DNA from: Lachnospiraceae bacterium | GTDB taxonomy: Bacteria > Bacillota > Clostridia > Lachnospirales > Lachnospiraceae | NCBI GenBank assembly: GCA_910575565.1 | Contig: CAJTFL010000027.1 | Coordinates: forward strand, 1-54,383 | DNA: 54,383 bases | Direction of reading: 5' to 3' | Part shown: piece after piece, positions 36,614 to 43,814 of the stretch | How positions within the stretch are numbered: position 1 is the first letter of the stretch | How the letters are laid out: the number at the start of each line of letters is the position of its first letter | Notes under the pieces: generated by a model | The model's database searches: none | What the model was told of the DNA's origin: nothing | The model's input: only the letters and a program-made list of their open reading frames with translations | Position numbers and translations under genes: made by a program

Positions 36614-36991
36614 TCATATTTCTATTCCCGCTGTTTCTGCGAAAATCTGTTTCCTGCCCATAAGCTCATTCTGCTTTTCTTCTGGCAATCGTTTGAAAAA
36701 ATTATCGTAGTCAATATCACCTGCGCCCATTTCCCTTGCAAGCACAATGATCTGTGTATGAAGCCATTCCTCCCACAAATCTTCAAACATTTCTTTGCTG
36801 TCCGTGAAAGTAGAATCATTCTCAAAGCCTGTCGGCGGCGTGTAATATTGCAGCTTTACAAAACCATACCTGCCAGCATCAACTACCACGATGTCCACAT
36901 CTTCAAGCTCTGCAAAGGCATCCGCCACCTTCCGGCATTTTTTCTGTTCTTCCACTGTAATGTATGTTTTTTTCTCCATTAGCCCCTGCAT
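36614..36991 (-). CDS. Hypothetical conjugative-element protein
   Basis: Protein of 125 residues (121 if the ATG at 36979 is used), acidic, soluble. VEDVDIVVVDAGRYGFVKLQ-like strands are followed by helices (EMFEDLWEEWLHTQIIVLAR). I recognise the type as cargo of Tn1549-like elements but no function. It precedes another small unknown gene in what looks like the same transcript. Confidence 0.65.
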   Translation of the reverse strand: MQGLMEKKTYITVEEQKKCRKVADAFAELEDVDIVVVDAGRYGFVKLQYYTPPTGFENDSTFTDSKEMFEDLWEEWLHTQIIVLAREMGAGDIDYDNFFKRLPEEKQNELMGRKQIFAETAGIEI

Positions 36992-37009
36992 CTCCTTATA
37001 CCTATTTTT

Positions 37010-37334
37010 TTATACATCTTTTAAAATCTCAATCCTTGAAATCCTTTCCATAAGGGTATCATCCAGTTCAAACTCCCGTAAATGGGAAGTATCAGCGAAG
37101 ATAAACCTCTCTTTATAATGGTTCATAATATCCATCAGCATCAGGAAACATTCATGATGATAGAGGAAACTGGCAAGGCAGAGCAGTTCACTGTCCTTTA
37201 ATTCCCCTATCCTGAAATAATTCCCAAAATCGTAGTGGTCTGCAAATTTACAGAAAGCCAGCTTTTCCAATAGCAATGCTTTTCCCATTCCGTCCAGTTT
37301 GTCATATCTTTTCCGCAGCTCTTTTTTTGTCCAT
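37010..37334 (-). CDS. Hypothetical protein with possible frameshift in a seven-A run
   Basis: The clear part is a 92-residue frame starting at 37288 (MGKALLLEKLAFCKFADHYD, then FGNYFRIGELKDSELLCLAS). Its true start is probably further up: an ATG at 37334 with AAGGAG nine bases upstream begins MDKK and reaches a run of seven A; dropping one A joins it to ELRKRYDKLDG and the known frame. Either the run is miscounted, the gene is mutated, or slippage restores the frame. Function unknown. Confidence 0.55.
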
Positions 37335-37446
37335 CTCCATGTACTCCTTTATACTTCATCTCCATTTTTAGCAACTATAACCATCTCCATTATAGGAGCA
37401 TAATAAAACATATTCAAGCAGGAAACGGAGGGAAATATCGCATATT

Positions 37447-37671
37447 ATGATTAAATTCGACAAACTTTTCCAAACATTGAAGAAAAACGGAATCAGCCAG
37501 TACAGTCTTTATACCCGCTACGGTGTCAGCCGGTCACAGATCCAGCGGCTGAAAAATAACCAGTCCGTTACCACCCACACACTGAACATGATACTGAATA
37601 TCTTAGGCGAGGGCTTTTCCCTGAATGACATCGCTGAATTTACACCGGATACAGAGCAGACGAAAGAATAA
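37447..37671 (+). CDS. Small Cro/C1-type helix-turn-helix protein
   Basis: Protein of 74 residues, nearly all helix-turn-helix: LFQTLKKNGISQYSLYTRYG and VSRSQIQRLKNNQSVTTHTL. Likely a repressor controlling the element's own genes; it is divergent from the hypothetical gene at 37010 and convergent with the XRE gene at 37858. Confidence 0.8.
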   Translation: MIKFDKLFQTLKKNGISQYSLYTRYGVSRSQIQRLKNNQSVTTHTLNMILNILGEGFSLNDIAEFTPDTEQTKE

Positions 37672-37857
37672 ACCGCTCTGTTTTTTTGCCGCCTCTGGAC
37701 ATTTTGTCCCAAAGAGCCGGGTTTGGGGAGGCTCCCCAACAAGCATTTTTGCGGGTCTGCGGCCCAGTAAAAATTTCGGAGTGTGGCCACACCCGAATTG
37801 CTTGCCGTTTATGCGCTCCCCTATACATGGCGCGAAAAACGGAGGCCGCGCTTTTCC
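37672..37857. other. Intergenic region with palindromes, oriT-like candidate
   Basis: GTGTGGCCACAC (near 37779) is a perfect 12-base palindrome, and GGGGAGGCTCCCC a second one; a GACATTTTGTCCCAAAG segment resembles sequence near 41890. Palindromes beside mobilization genes are the usual setting of a transfer origin, but no nick site can be named. No gene is seen. Confidence 0.3.
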
Positions 37858-38220
37858 TTACGCTCCCTCCGTTTCTCTGGCTTTTCTGATACCCTCTGCG
37901 GCTCCCTCTATGATGATAAGCTCCTTTTCGTCCATTCCGTTCAGCATCCGGTCAATGTGTTTCCGGCGCTCACTCTCGCCGCTCAGCTTGTCCGGGTAGA
38001 AAAATTCATCTACGGAAATATCAAAAAGGGTGACGAGTTTGTAAAAGGCGTTGAGGCTGGTATGCTGGCCCCGGTTCTCAATATACATGATGGAGTGCGG
38101 GGTGAGGTCTACAAGCTGGGCCAGGTGCTCCTGCGTCCAGCCTTTGGCTTTACGTCTGCGCTTGATTTCTTGGCCCAGGGCATGACAGTCCAGGCGTTTT
38201 TCGTATTGGTACATTCTCAC
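37858..38220 (-). CDS. XRE-family transcriptional regulator
   Basis: Protein of 120 residues with helix-turn-helix at 14-68 (LGQEIKRRRKAKGWTQEHLA, then VDLTPHSIMYIENRG) and a C-terminal tail with KELIIIEGAAEGIRKA. It is divergent from the MATE efflux gene, whose promoter lies 124 bases away, and its start abuts a 64-base repeat also found before the methyltransferase gene, so it could bind there. Confidence 0.85.
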   Translation of the reverse strand: MRMYQYEKRLDCHALGQEIKRRRKAKGWTQEHLAQLVDLTPHSIMYIENRGQHTSLNAFYKLVTLFDISVDEFFYPDKLSGESERRKHIDRMLNGMDEKELIIIEGAAEGIRKARETEGA

Positions 38221-38228
38221 ATCACCCC

Positions 38229-38292
38229 TATATTATTTTACATTTCAGGGGCGGGTATGAGAACGAAATACAATTTTATATTTTAGTAGTAT
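38229..38292 (+). repeat. Repeat upstream of the MATE promoter, copy 1
   Basis: About 64 bases (TATTATTTTACATTTCAGGG, then GAGAACGAAATACAATTTTA) recur with a few changes at 40337-40401. Each copy lies 50-90 bases before a promoter that drives a leader-controlled gene. Confidence 0.75.
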
Positions 38293-38343
38293 CTTTTTTC
38301 GTAAATCAAAGTCTCTAACTATATAAGAGTCTACGGATTTGAC

Positions 38344-38372
38344 TTGACAAGAAAGTGCAAACTGTGTATAAT
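38344..38372 (+). promoter_or_regulatory. Consensus sigma-A promoter of the MATE leader
   Basis: TTGACA at 38344 and TATAAT at 38367 are both perfect consensus and 17 bases apart. Transcription would start near 38379, leaving a leader of about 300 bases before the efflux gene. Confidence 0.9.
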
Positions 38373-38402
38373 TTATACAAATTAACAAGTGAGGTGAACA
38401 CA

Positions 38403-38492
38403 ATGTTGTTCGGGAAGTTCTGTATTGGATTCGGCTCCACACAAGTTTATACCACGAAACATTGTGCGGAGCCTTTTCGGAAAGTTGATTGA
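38403..38492 (+). CDS. Predicted 29-residue leader peptide of the MATE gene
   Basis: ATG at 38403 preceded by GAGGTG at six bases; it begins MLFGKFCIGFGSTQVY and ends with TGA at 38490-38492. The codons for GSTQVYTTKHCAEP lie inside the first leader hairpin, so a ribosome held there would keep that hairpin open. This is the layout of drug-sensing leader peptides, but no stalling motif is proven. Confidence 0.65.
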   Translation: MLFGKFCIGFGSTQVYTTKHCAEPFRKVD

Positions 38493-38672
38493 TATGGTGA
38501 AAAGGCCAAGGCGGATATAGACTGCCTTTGGTTTTTGTACCCTTTTATCCAACCAACGATAGACAATCGACTGTTTAGGCCACAGACAATGTTTTGTTTG
38601 TGGCCTTTTGTTATGCTTATTTATGAATGTGCAAAGGGTACACGATATGGTGTGCCCTTTTCTTTTTGGAGG
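38433..38672 (+). promoter_or_regulatory. Multi-hairpin attenuator before the MATE gene
   Basis: Four terminator-like hairpins: 38433-38473 (GGCTCCACACAA with TTGTGCGGAGCC, then TTTT), 38506-38531 (CCAAGGC with GCCTTTGG, then TTTTT), 38578-38605 (GGCCACAGACAA with TTGTTTGTGGCC, then TTTT) and 38633-38660 (AAAGGGTACAC with GTGTGCCCTTT, then TTCTTTTT). Alternative pairs exist: GCCTTTTC 38471-38478 with GAAAAGGC 38499-38506, and AAAAGGCC 38500-38507 with GGCCTTTT 38602-38609. The last hairpin ends right at the GGAGG of the efflux gene. Confidence 0.7.
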
Positions 38673-38679
38673 AATGGAT

Positions 38680-40059
38680 ATGATAGAAAAACATAACTTA
38701 TTGACCGGTAGTGTGCCAAGAAAGCTGGCCGTTTTCGCGCTCCCGTTACTTCTGGCGAATATGCTGCAATCTTTCTACAATGTGGTAGATATGCTTGTGA
38801 TCGGCCAGATTGTAGGAGATGTGGGCCTTGCGGCGATTAGTAACGCTTCTAAACTGTGTTATATCATTAACTCAATTTGTATTGGTATGACAATGGGTGG
38901 AGCTGTATTGATTGCTCAATACAAAGGGGCAGACGATGCAAAGGGGCAAGCGGAGTCTTTTCAAATGTTGGCGTTGCTTTCGCTGGTATCTTCTTTCCTT
39001 GTGACTGTTGTGAGCCTGGCAATTTACCGTCCTCTGTTTCAGGCACTAAATGTTCCGGCAGATGCGTATCAAGATGCCTGTGATTATATGAAAACTATTT
39101 GTTGTGGGACGGTCTTTGTGTTTGGCTATAATGCTGTTTGCTCCGTACTCAAGGGACTGGGGGATGCAAAATCCCCCCTCTGCTTTGTTGGGATTGCCAC
39201 CATCATCAATGTCATTTTAGATATTATATTGGTAGGCTCCTTTGAAATGGGGACAGTAGGAGCCGCTTACGCAACAATCACGGCACAGGGAATTTCCTTT
39301 GTGATTTCTTTGCTCTATCTACAACGACACAAGGTGTTTTTCTCTGCGGCGGAACACGGGAAATTTACACTTCAATGGGATAAGCTGACCGCCATTATAA
39401 AAATCGGTCTACCCACAGCAATTCAGATGGTAGTAGTCAACACAGCCTATCTGCTGGTAACAGGTATGCTCAATCAATTTGGTACATCTGTTTCCGCCGC
39501 ATCTGGCGTAGGCTTGCAGATCAATACCTTTGCTGGTATGCCCTGCTGGGCTATTGGACAGGCAGTAACGGCGATGGTTGGCCAGTGCATGGGCGCAAGA
39601 CAAATCGAGCGAGCCAGAAAGGTGGTAAAAATCAGTTTAGTGATGAATATTGCTGTTACGCTCATTGTTGTAATTGGCGTGCAACTTTTTGCGGAACCAT
39701 TGATTTTACTGTTCGGTAGTACCAGCCCAGAAGTAGTAAACGATGGTGTTTATTACCTGCGTATTTGTTGCGGTATCAATAGTTTGATTTATGCGGCTAT
39801 GTATACGCTGGATTCCTTTTCCATCGGGGTAGGTGCGGCAAATGTTGCCATGTTTAACGCCTTATTGGATGCAGTTATCATTCGTTTGCCAGTAAGCTGG
39901 TTTTTAGCTTTTACTCTTTGTATGGGATTTCCTGGCATTTTTTATGGGCAGGCACTCTCGCCAGTCCTGCCTGCTATTGTGGGCTTGCTCTATTTCAAAA
40001 GTAGAAAGTGGGAGCAAAAAAAGCTAATTCAAAAATGTTACAAGGAGGAAAGCCTTTGA
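38680..40059 (+). CDS. MATE-family multidrug efflux transporter
   Basis: Protein of 459 residues with twelve membrane segments in two halves, each opening with the MATE pattern (RKLAVFALPLLLANMLQSFY and WDKLTAIIKIGLPTAIQMVV). VVDMLVIGQIVGDVGLAAIS is the conserved first-helix region. Exports cationic drugs or metabolites in exchange for Na+ or H+. The ATG at 38680 follows GGAGG by seven bases; earlier in-frame ATGs from 38608 lie in the attenuator and are less likely. It sits behind an attenuating leader and overlaps the KTR gene. Confidence 0.9.
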   Translation: MIEKHNLLTGSVPRKLAVFALPLLLANMLQSFYNVVDMLVIGQIVGDVGLAAISNASKLCYIINSICIGMTMGGAVLIAQYKGADDAKGQAESFQMLALLSLVSSFLVTVVSLAIYRPLFQALNVPADAYQDACDYMKTICCGTVFVFGYNAVCSVLKGLGDAKSPLCFVGIATIINVILDIILVGSFEMGTVGAAYATITAQGISFVISLLYLQRHKVFFSAAEHGKFTLQWDKLTAIIKIGLPTAIQMVVVNTAYLLVTGMLNQFGTSVSAASGVGLQINTFAGMPCWAIGQAVTAMVGQCMGARQIERARKVVKISLVMNIAVTLIVVIGVQLFAEPLILLFGSTSPEVVNDGVYYLRICCGINSLIYAAMYTLDSFSIGVGAANVAMFNALLDAVIIRLPVSWFLAFTLCMGFPGIFYGQALSPVLPAIVGLLYFKSRKWEQKKLIQKCYKEESL

Positions 40060-40241
40060 TGGGTCAGATGATATGGCTTCTATGCCCCGTATGCGGAAAT
40101 AAGGCCAGACTTAAAGTGCGTCCAGACACAGAGCTTGTCAATTTCCCGCTGTATTGTCCGAAATGTAAGCAGGAGACTTTAGTAAATGTAAAAAAAGGAA
40201 ATCTATCTGTTGTTCGCTTGAGTAGCCTAATGTCCAAATAA
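40059..40241 (+). CDS. Cysteine-rich KTR-type small protein
   Basis: Protein of 60 residues with two CxxC knuckles (CPVCGNKARLKV and CPKCKQET), a probable zinc ribbon. Starts at the ATG that overlaps the MATE stop codon (TGATG), with AAGGAGG ten bases upstream. KTR-domain proteins accompany resistance genes on Gram-positive transposons; role unknown. Confidence 0.85.
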   Translation: MGQMIWLLCPVCGNKARLKVRPDTELVNFPLYCPKCKQETLVNVKKGNLSVVRLSSLMSK

Positions 40242-40336
40242 ATATCAAAAGAGCCAGACGCATAGACGCAGAGCCGGTAACACGCAAATTAAAAATGCGG
40301 TTATCGGCTCTTTCCATTTGAAAGATACGGCGACCG

Positions 40337-40401
40337 TTATATTATTTTACATTTCGGGGTGGGATATGAGAACGAAACACAATTTTATTTTTAAGTAGCA
40401 T
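40337..40401 (+). repeat. Repeat upstream of the methyltransferase promoter, copy 2
   Basis: Second copy of the repeat at 38229-38292 (TATTATTTTACATTTCGGGG, then GAGAACGAAACACAATTTTA), about 27 bases before a promoter. Suggests duplication of a control region or a shared binding site. Confidence 0.75.
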
Positions 40402-40427
40402 TTAATTTCACTTTTTTGGATATACCA

Positions 40428-40456
40428 TTGACAAAAGAAAATCCATCTGATAGAAT
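40428..40456 (+). promoter_or_regulatory. Promoter of the methyltransferase leader
   Basis: TTGACA at 40428 and TAGAAT at 40451 with a 17-base spacer. Transcription would start near 40463, 250 bases before the methyltransferase start. Confidence 0.8.
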
Positions 40457-40485
40457 AAAACAATAAAATTAAAAAAGAAAAGGTG

Positions 40486-40515
40486 ATGAAGTCCGGCACA
40501 TCAGATGTCACATAA
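40486..40515 (+). CDS. Candidate leader ORF 1 (9 codons)
   Basis: ATG AAG ... encoding MKSGTSDVT then TAA. AAAGGTG lies directly before the ATG, which is close for an efficient start. It precedes the second mini-ORF and the attenuator hairpins. Confidence 0.4.
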   Translation: MKSGTSDVT

Positions 40516-40523
40516 TCAGTGGC

Positions 40524-40547
40524 ATGGGCGTGACTGGAAAAGAGTAG
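40524..40547 (+). CDS. Candidate leader ORF 2 (7 codons) overlapping the attenuator
   Basis: Encodes MGVTGKE; its TAG lies inside the 5' arm of the long leader stem (40540-40557). A ribosome on these codons would unfold the stem. It lacks a good ribosome binding site of its own, so it depends on coupling to the mini-ORF before it. Confidence 0.45.
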   Translation: MGVTGKE

Positions 40548-40690
40548 ATAAAATCAACTAAATAGGTTAAGAAACAACTGTTTTTACAGTTTTGTTTCTG
40601 CGCCTACTGTTTGATTTTATTTTACTCTTATCTATCTTTCATCTTTTTAAGGAAGTTAGCCGTAGAGTAAAATCTACGGCTTTTTATTTT
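40540..40690 (+). promoter_or_regulatory. Terminator/antiterminator switch before the methyltransferase gene
   Basis: Stem 1: AAGAGTAGATAAAATCAA (40540-40557) with TTGATTTTATTTTACTCTT (40611-40629). Terminator: GCCGTAGA (40659-40666) with TCTACGGC (40673-40680), then TTTTTATTTT. Antiterminator: ATTTTACTCT (40619-40628) can pair with AGAGTAAAAT (40664-40673). If the first arm is occupied by a ribosome, the second arm is free to break the terminator. An inner hairpin (GAAACA with TGTTTC type, 40571-40598) stabilises stem 1. Confidence 0.75.
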
Positions 40691-40715
40691 GTCCAATTAC
40701 GAAAGGAGAGCTCGT

Positions 40716-41546
40716 ATGCTAACAGAATTAACACCGCTTTTCAAAAAGCCCCCTCTCTATACTAAAACAGAGATACCTTTTTGGGATGATGAACACATTT
40801 CACTACAGATGCTTAACGCCCATCTAAATCCAAACTATGATGGAGCAAGTAGAAAATTGGAGTTTATTGAAAAATCAGTTGATTGGATCAGCAAAATACT
40901 TCCCTCAGAACACTATCCATCAGTACTTGACATTGGATGTGGCCCCGGTCTTTATACTGAGCGGTATGCAAAAAAGGGGTATAGGGTTGTAGGTGTTGAT
41001 TTTTCACACCGTTCTATAAATTATGCTCAGATGAGCGCAAAGAGAAAAGGACTACCTATTGACTATTTTTATCAAGACTATCTGAACTTATCTTTAGATA
41101 AAAAATTTGACTTCGCAACAATGATTTACTGCGACTTTGGGGCATTATCGACAAATGACCGAAAACAATTATTGAAAATCATTTACCAACATCTCAAACC
41201 CGGCGGAAGGTTTTTGCTGGATGTATTTTCTCTCACCCAGCTTGAAAATTTTCAAGAAAGCCAAACATGGGAAGTCTGTCCTGACGGCGGCTTTTGGTAT
41301 CCAGAAAACTACATCGCATTAAACAGGGCTTGTAAATACCCCGATAATGTAACACTTCGCCAAACATTGGTTATCGCAAAGAAGAAAGTAAGCAATTACT
41401 ATTTGTGGGATACTTACTTTTCTAAAAAAGCACTGGAAGAGGAGGCAGTTGGTAGCGGTTTCAAAATATGCGAATATTTTGGTGATGTATCTGGTAGCAC
41501 ATACAGCGAACACAGTTCAACTCTTGCAGTTTTGTTGAAAAAATAA
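40716..41546 (+). CDS. Class I SAM-dependent methyltransferase
   Basis: Protein of 276 residues. Motif I VLDIGCGPGLYTERYAKKGY binds SAM, followed by VVGVDFS (acidic post-I), DFATMIYCDFGAL (motif II region) and LKPGGRFLLDVF. Starts at the ATG at 40716 with AAAGGAG seven bases before. The target is unknown: small-molecule or ribosomal/antibiotic methylation are possible. The drug-type leader in front and the neighbouring MATE gene suggest resistance or detoxification. Confidence 0.88.
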   Translation: MLTELTPLFKKPPLYTKTEIPFWDDEHISLQMLNAHLNPNYDGASRKLEFIEKSVDWISKILPSEHYPSVLDIGCGPGLYTERYAKKGYRVVGVDFSHRSINYAQMSAKRKGLPIDYFYQDYLNLSLDKKFDFATMIYCDFGALSTNDRKQLLKIIYQHLKPGGRFLLDVFSLTQLENFQESQTWEVCPDGGFWYPENYIALNRACKYPDNVTLRQTLVIAKKKVSNYYLWDTYFSKKALEEEAVGSGFKICEYFGDVSGSTYSEHSSTLAVLLKK

Positions 41547-41822
41547 TTTGTACTGGCAGTCACCCTGGCGATTAAAAAAAACCGTAAATCGGCAGGGTGA
41601 TTTGCTATGCCCATTTCAAGTTGTTTTGGCGAGTGACGGTTTTGAAATAACCGTCATTTTTCTGTAATATGGACTGAATTATTTGAGACATGGCGGTATT
41701 TAGGAGATGTCGCTATGTTTCTTTCTATATTTGTCCCACTTGACTTGTCAAAAAAAGTTTAGCCCCTCCACCGGGTTACTCTGGCCAGCAACACGAAATT
41801 TGCAAGTACATAAAGAACTGCG
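41547..41822. other. Gene-free stretch after the methyltransferase gene
   Basis: CACCCTGGCGATT and AATCGGCAGGGTG (41560-41602) form an imperfect hairpin around AAAAAAAACCGTA and may end the methyltransferase transcript. A further hairpin (GCCCGCACAG with CTGTGCGGGC, 41832-41860) overlaps the end of the next gene. No ORF is convincing. Confidence 0.45.
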
Positions 41823-42416
41823 TCATTTCATGCGCCCGCACAGTACAACGCTGTGCGGGCGTTGTCGTTTCTTGTCGTTTCTACTTTGGGACATTTTGTC
41901 TCGAGGTTGGGCCGGAGGCTTGTCCGTGGCCGCCTTGTCAGCCTTGGCCGGGCGGCCACGGCGGGCCCCCGTCCCTCCCGGTTCACCGGGCCCCGCCTTT
42001 TCTTCCTTGGGCTTGCGGCCCCGCCTACCCTTGGGTTTATCTGGCTCGGGCGTTTTTTCTTTGGCGGCCTTGTCCTTTTTGGCGGGCCCCTTTTCCCCGG
42101 TGGCCTTTTCCTCCGGGGCCGGGGTGGGCGGCTGTTCCGGTTCGGGCGGCTCGTTCTTTTCCACCTCCGCACGTTCCGCCGCCCGCCGCTCCGCCATCAG
42201 CTTTTCAATCTGGTCAGCGGAGACGTTCACCGCGCCGGGAGCCCCAGCCGGGGCATCCTGGGCGGGCGCATCCCCGGCGGCCTGCTCGGGGGCGTTCTCC
42301 GGGGCCGGGGGCTCCGGGGTGGGTGTTTCCGGGGCAGGAGCATCCGCCGGGCCAGCATCGAACAAGCTGGGCTGGGGATTTTCCTCCGGGCTCACGTTTA
42401 ATTTTTCGTCTGCCAT
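41823..42416 (-). CDS. Low-complexity Pro/Ala/Lys-rich protein with AT-hook-like motifs
   Basis: Protein of 197 residues with much higher GC than its neighbours. Residues 15-70 are Pro/Ala/Glu-rich, residues 65-85 a short helix (VSADQIEKLMAERRAAERAE), and residues 95-185 are Lys/Pro-rich with KGRRGRKPK and RRGRPAKA, which resemble AT-hooks. It should be disordered and bind DNA. Similar proteins occur in conjugative transposons of gut Clostridia near mobilization genes. High GC points to a different donor. Confidence 0.6.
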   Translation of the reverse strand: MADEKLNVSPEENPQPSLFDAGPADAPAPETPTPEPPAPENAPEQAAGDAPAQDAPAGAPGAVNVSADQIEKLMAERRAAERAEVEKNEPPEPEQPPTPAPEEKATGEKGPAKKDKAAKEKTPEPDKPKGRRGRKPKEEKAGPGEPGGTGARRGRPAKADKAATDKPPAQPRDKMSQSRNDKKRQRPHSVVLCGRMK

Positions 42417-42951
42417 TCGTTACCTCCTTTTTTGATTTCGTGAATGTTGCACAAATCTTGCGCTAAAAGTTTGTTACTATTTTTTCACCTCCCTCCCGGC
42501 TATCCACGCAAAAAAGCCGCCCGTTTTTTCATGCCGGACGGCTTTCTGCGTAATGTGATAGCTCAAATAATATTTTTTTGTGGGTGTAGGCTCCGAAAAG
42601 CCTTGATATTACAGTGTTCCTATTAAAACTCATTCATATGGGAATTATCCAGATGCTGTGTCTGAATTATGGAGATAAACTATCAGTATCCAGTTTCCGG
42701 TATCTTCGGACATCTTCCCAACAAGTAATGGCAGAAGCCAGCATGGTAAAGTATCTGGGCAGGAATTTATTTCGTTTTATGGCGCAGCAGGATGGATTAA
42801 CCATAACAAAAATAATTTTCAGCAGGCAAATCCCAGCTAAACAAGAGGATTTTGACCGGCTTGTTAGTTGAGCAAACTTTTAACTGTTAAGTTATTTTAC
42901 TCTGAGGTATTTTTTTCTCAACCTTCTTTCTTGGAATTTCCTATATTTGTA
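42417..42951. other. Non-coding or decayed stretch
   Basis: GCCGCCCG with CGGACGGC (about 42511-42544) is a hairpin that may act as terminator. An 85-codon plus-strand frame at 42614-42871 has no ribosome binding site or known family. The 16 bases at 42869-42884 match 5536-5551 in inverse orientation. The truncated end of the ArdC-like gene adjoins at 42952. Confidence 0.4.
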
Positions 42952-43674
42952 TTATACAGGAAGCTCTTTGGTATTCCTGTCTTTTGCAGGCGCAAGAATA
43001 TCCTTATTGATTTCCTTATCATGCAGCATGGAATGGGCGGTTTCATGCACCATCGTCTTTAAAGTCTGGCTCTCGCTCATGCCCTCCTGCACCGCAATCC
43101 GTTTTTCTGTGGGGCTGAAGAAACCTTTGGAATCTCCGGGTATATCCTCAAAGCTGATTGGAACCGGGGCAACATAGGTGACTGCCTTAACAAAGTCCTC
43201 ATACCCCTCCACTGTGGAGAGAAGCTCTTTTGCCTCCAGTTCCGGGATTGGCTCTCCTGATGTTTGCTTGACATCAAACACTGATACCGCACGGAAAGCG
43301 GGGATTTTAATCTCCACTTCCTCCGTCTGTGGCATCCCGTCCTGGTCAAGCATGATTTCCCCGGTCACAGGGTCTAACTTATCCCGTTCCTCTTTGATTT
43401 TGTAAGGGGCAGGGGCAAGGATACGGATTCCCTTCTCCCCCTTGTTTACATGGCGGTTGAAATTTTTCTGCCATGCCTGGTAGCCTGCGACCAGACTGGC
43501 GTCAGGGCGCTGTAAGGCTATCAGGAGCGTGTTGTTGACACTGTAATTATGGAATTTAGACATGGTGGAGAGGTAGTTTTTGTACTTCCCGCTCTCAAAA
43601 AGTTCTTTTAACCCTTCCTCCAGCTTGTCCGTAATCTCCTTTACTTTCCGTTTTTCTGTTTTTGCGTCTGCCAT
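42952..43674 (-). pseudogene. ArdC-like antirestriction protein, C-terminally truncated
   Basis: 240 residues. N-terminal ArdC ssDNA-binding domain (YLSTMSKFHNYSVNNTLLIA, ASLVAGYQAWQKNFNRHV) and zincin-type metalloprotease motif HETAHSMLHD near residue 215. The chain breaks off after DRNTKE, just before the helix that normally supplies the rest of the active site; relatives continue, often into much larger proteins. In conjugative elements ArdC protects incoming DNA. The break lies at a rearrangement junction. Confidence 0.75.
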
Positions 43675-43814
43675 ATTTTTAATCCTTTCTTTGCATGAAA
43701 AAAAGACAATCTGATGTGACTGTCTTTCTCCCTGAAAACAAAAAAGCAGCGAACTGTTCTCTGATCTGAAAACAAATTCACTGCTTTACTGTCTGTGTTA
43801 TTTCGTTACTGTGA

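Noticed and set aside
37672..37857. Transfer RNA or other structured RNA in the palindrome-rich region
   Set aside because: No cloverleaf or TTCGA-type T-loop found; palindromes fit a transfer-origin or regulatory site at best.
41853..42401. Long plus-strand frames opposite the Pro/Lys-rich gene
   Set aside because: High GC opens several frames; only the minus-strand frame has sensible composition and a ribosome binding site.
42614..42871. 85-codon plus-strand frame
   Set aside because: No ribosome binding site, no recognised family; kept only as part of a decayed stretch.
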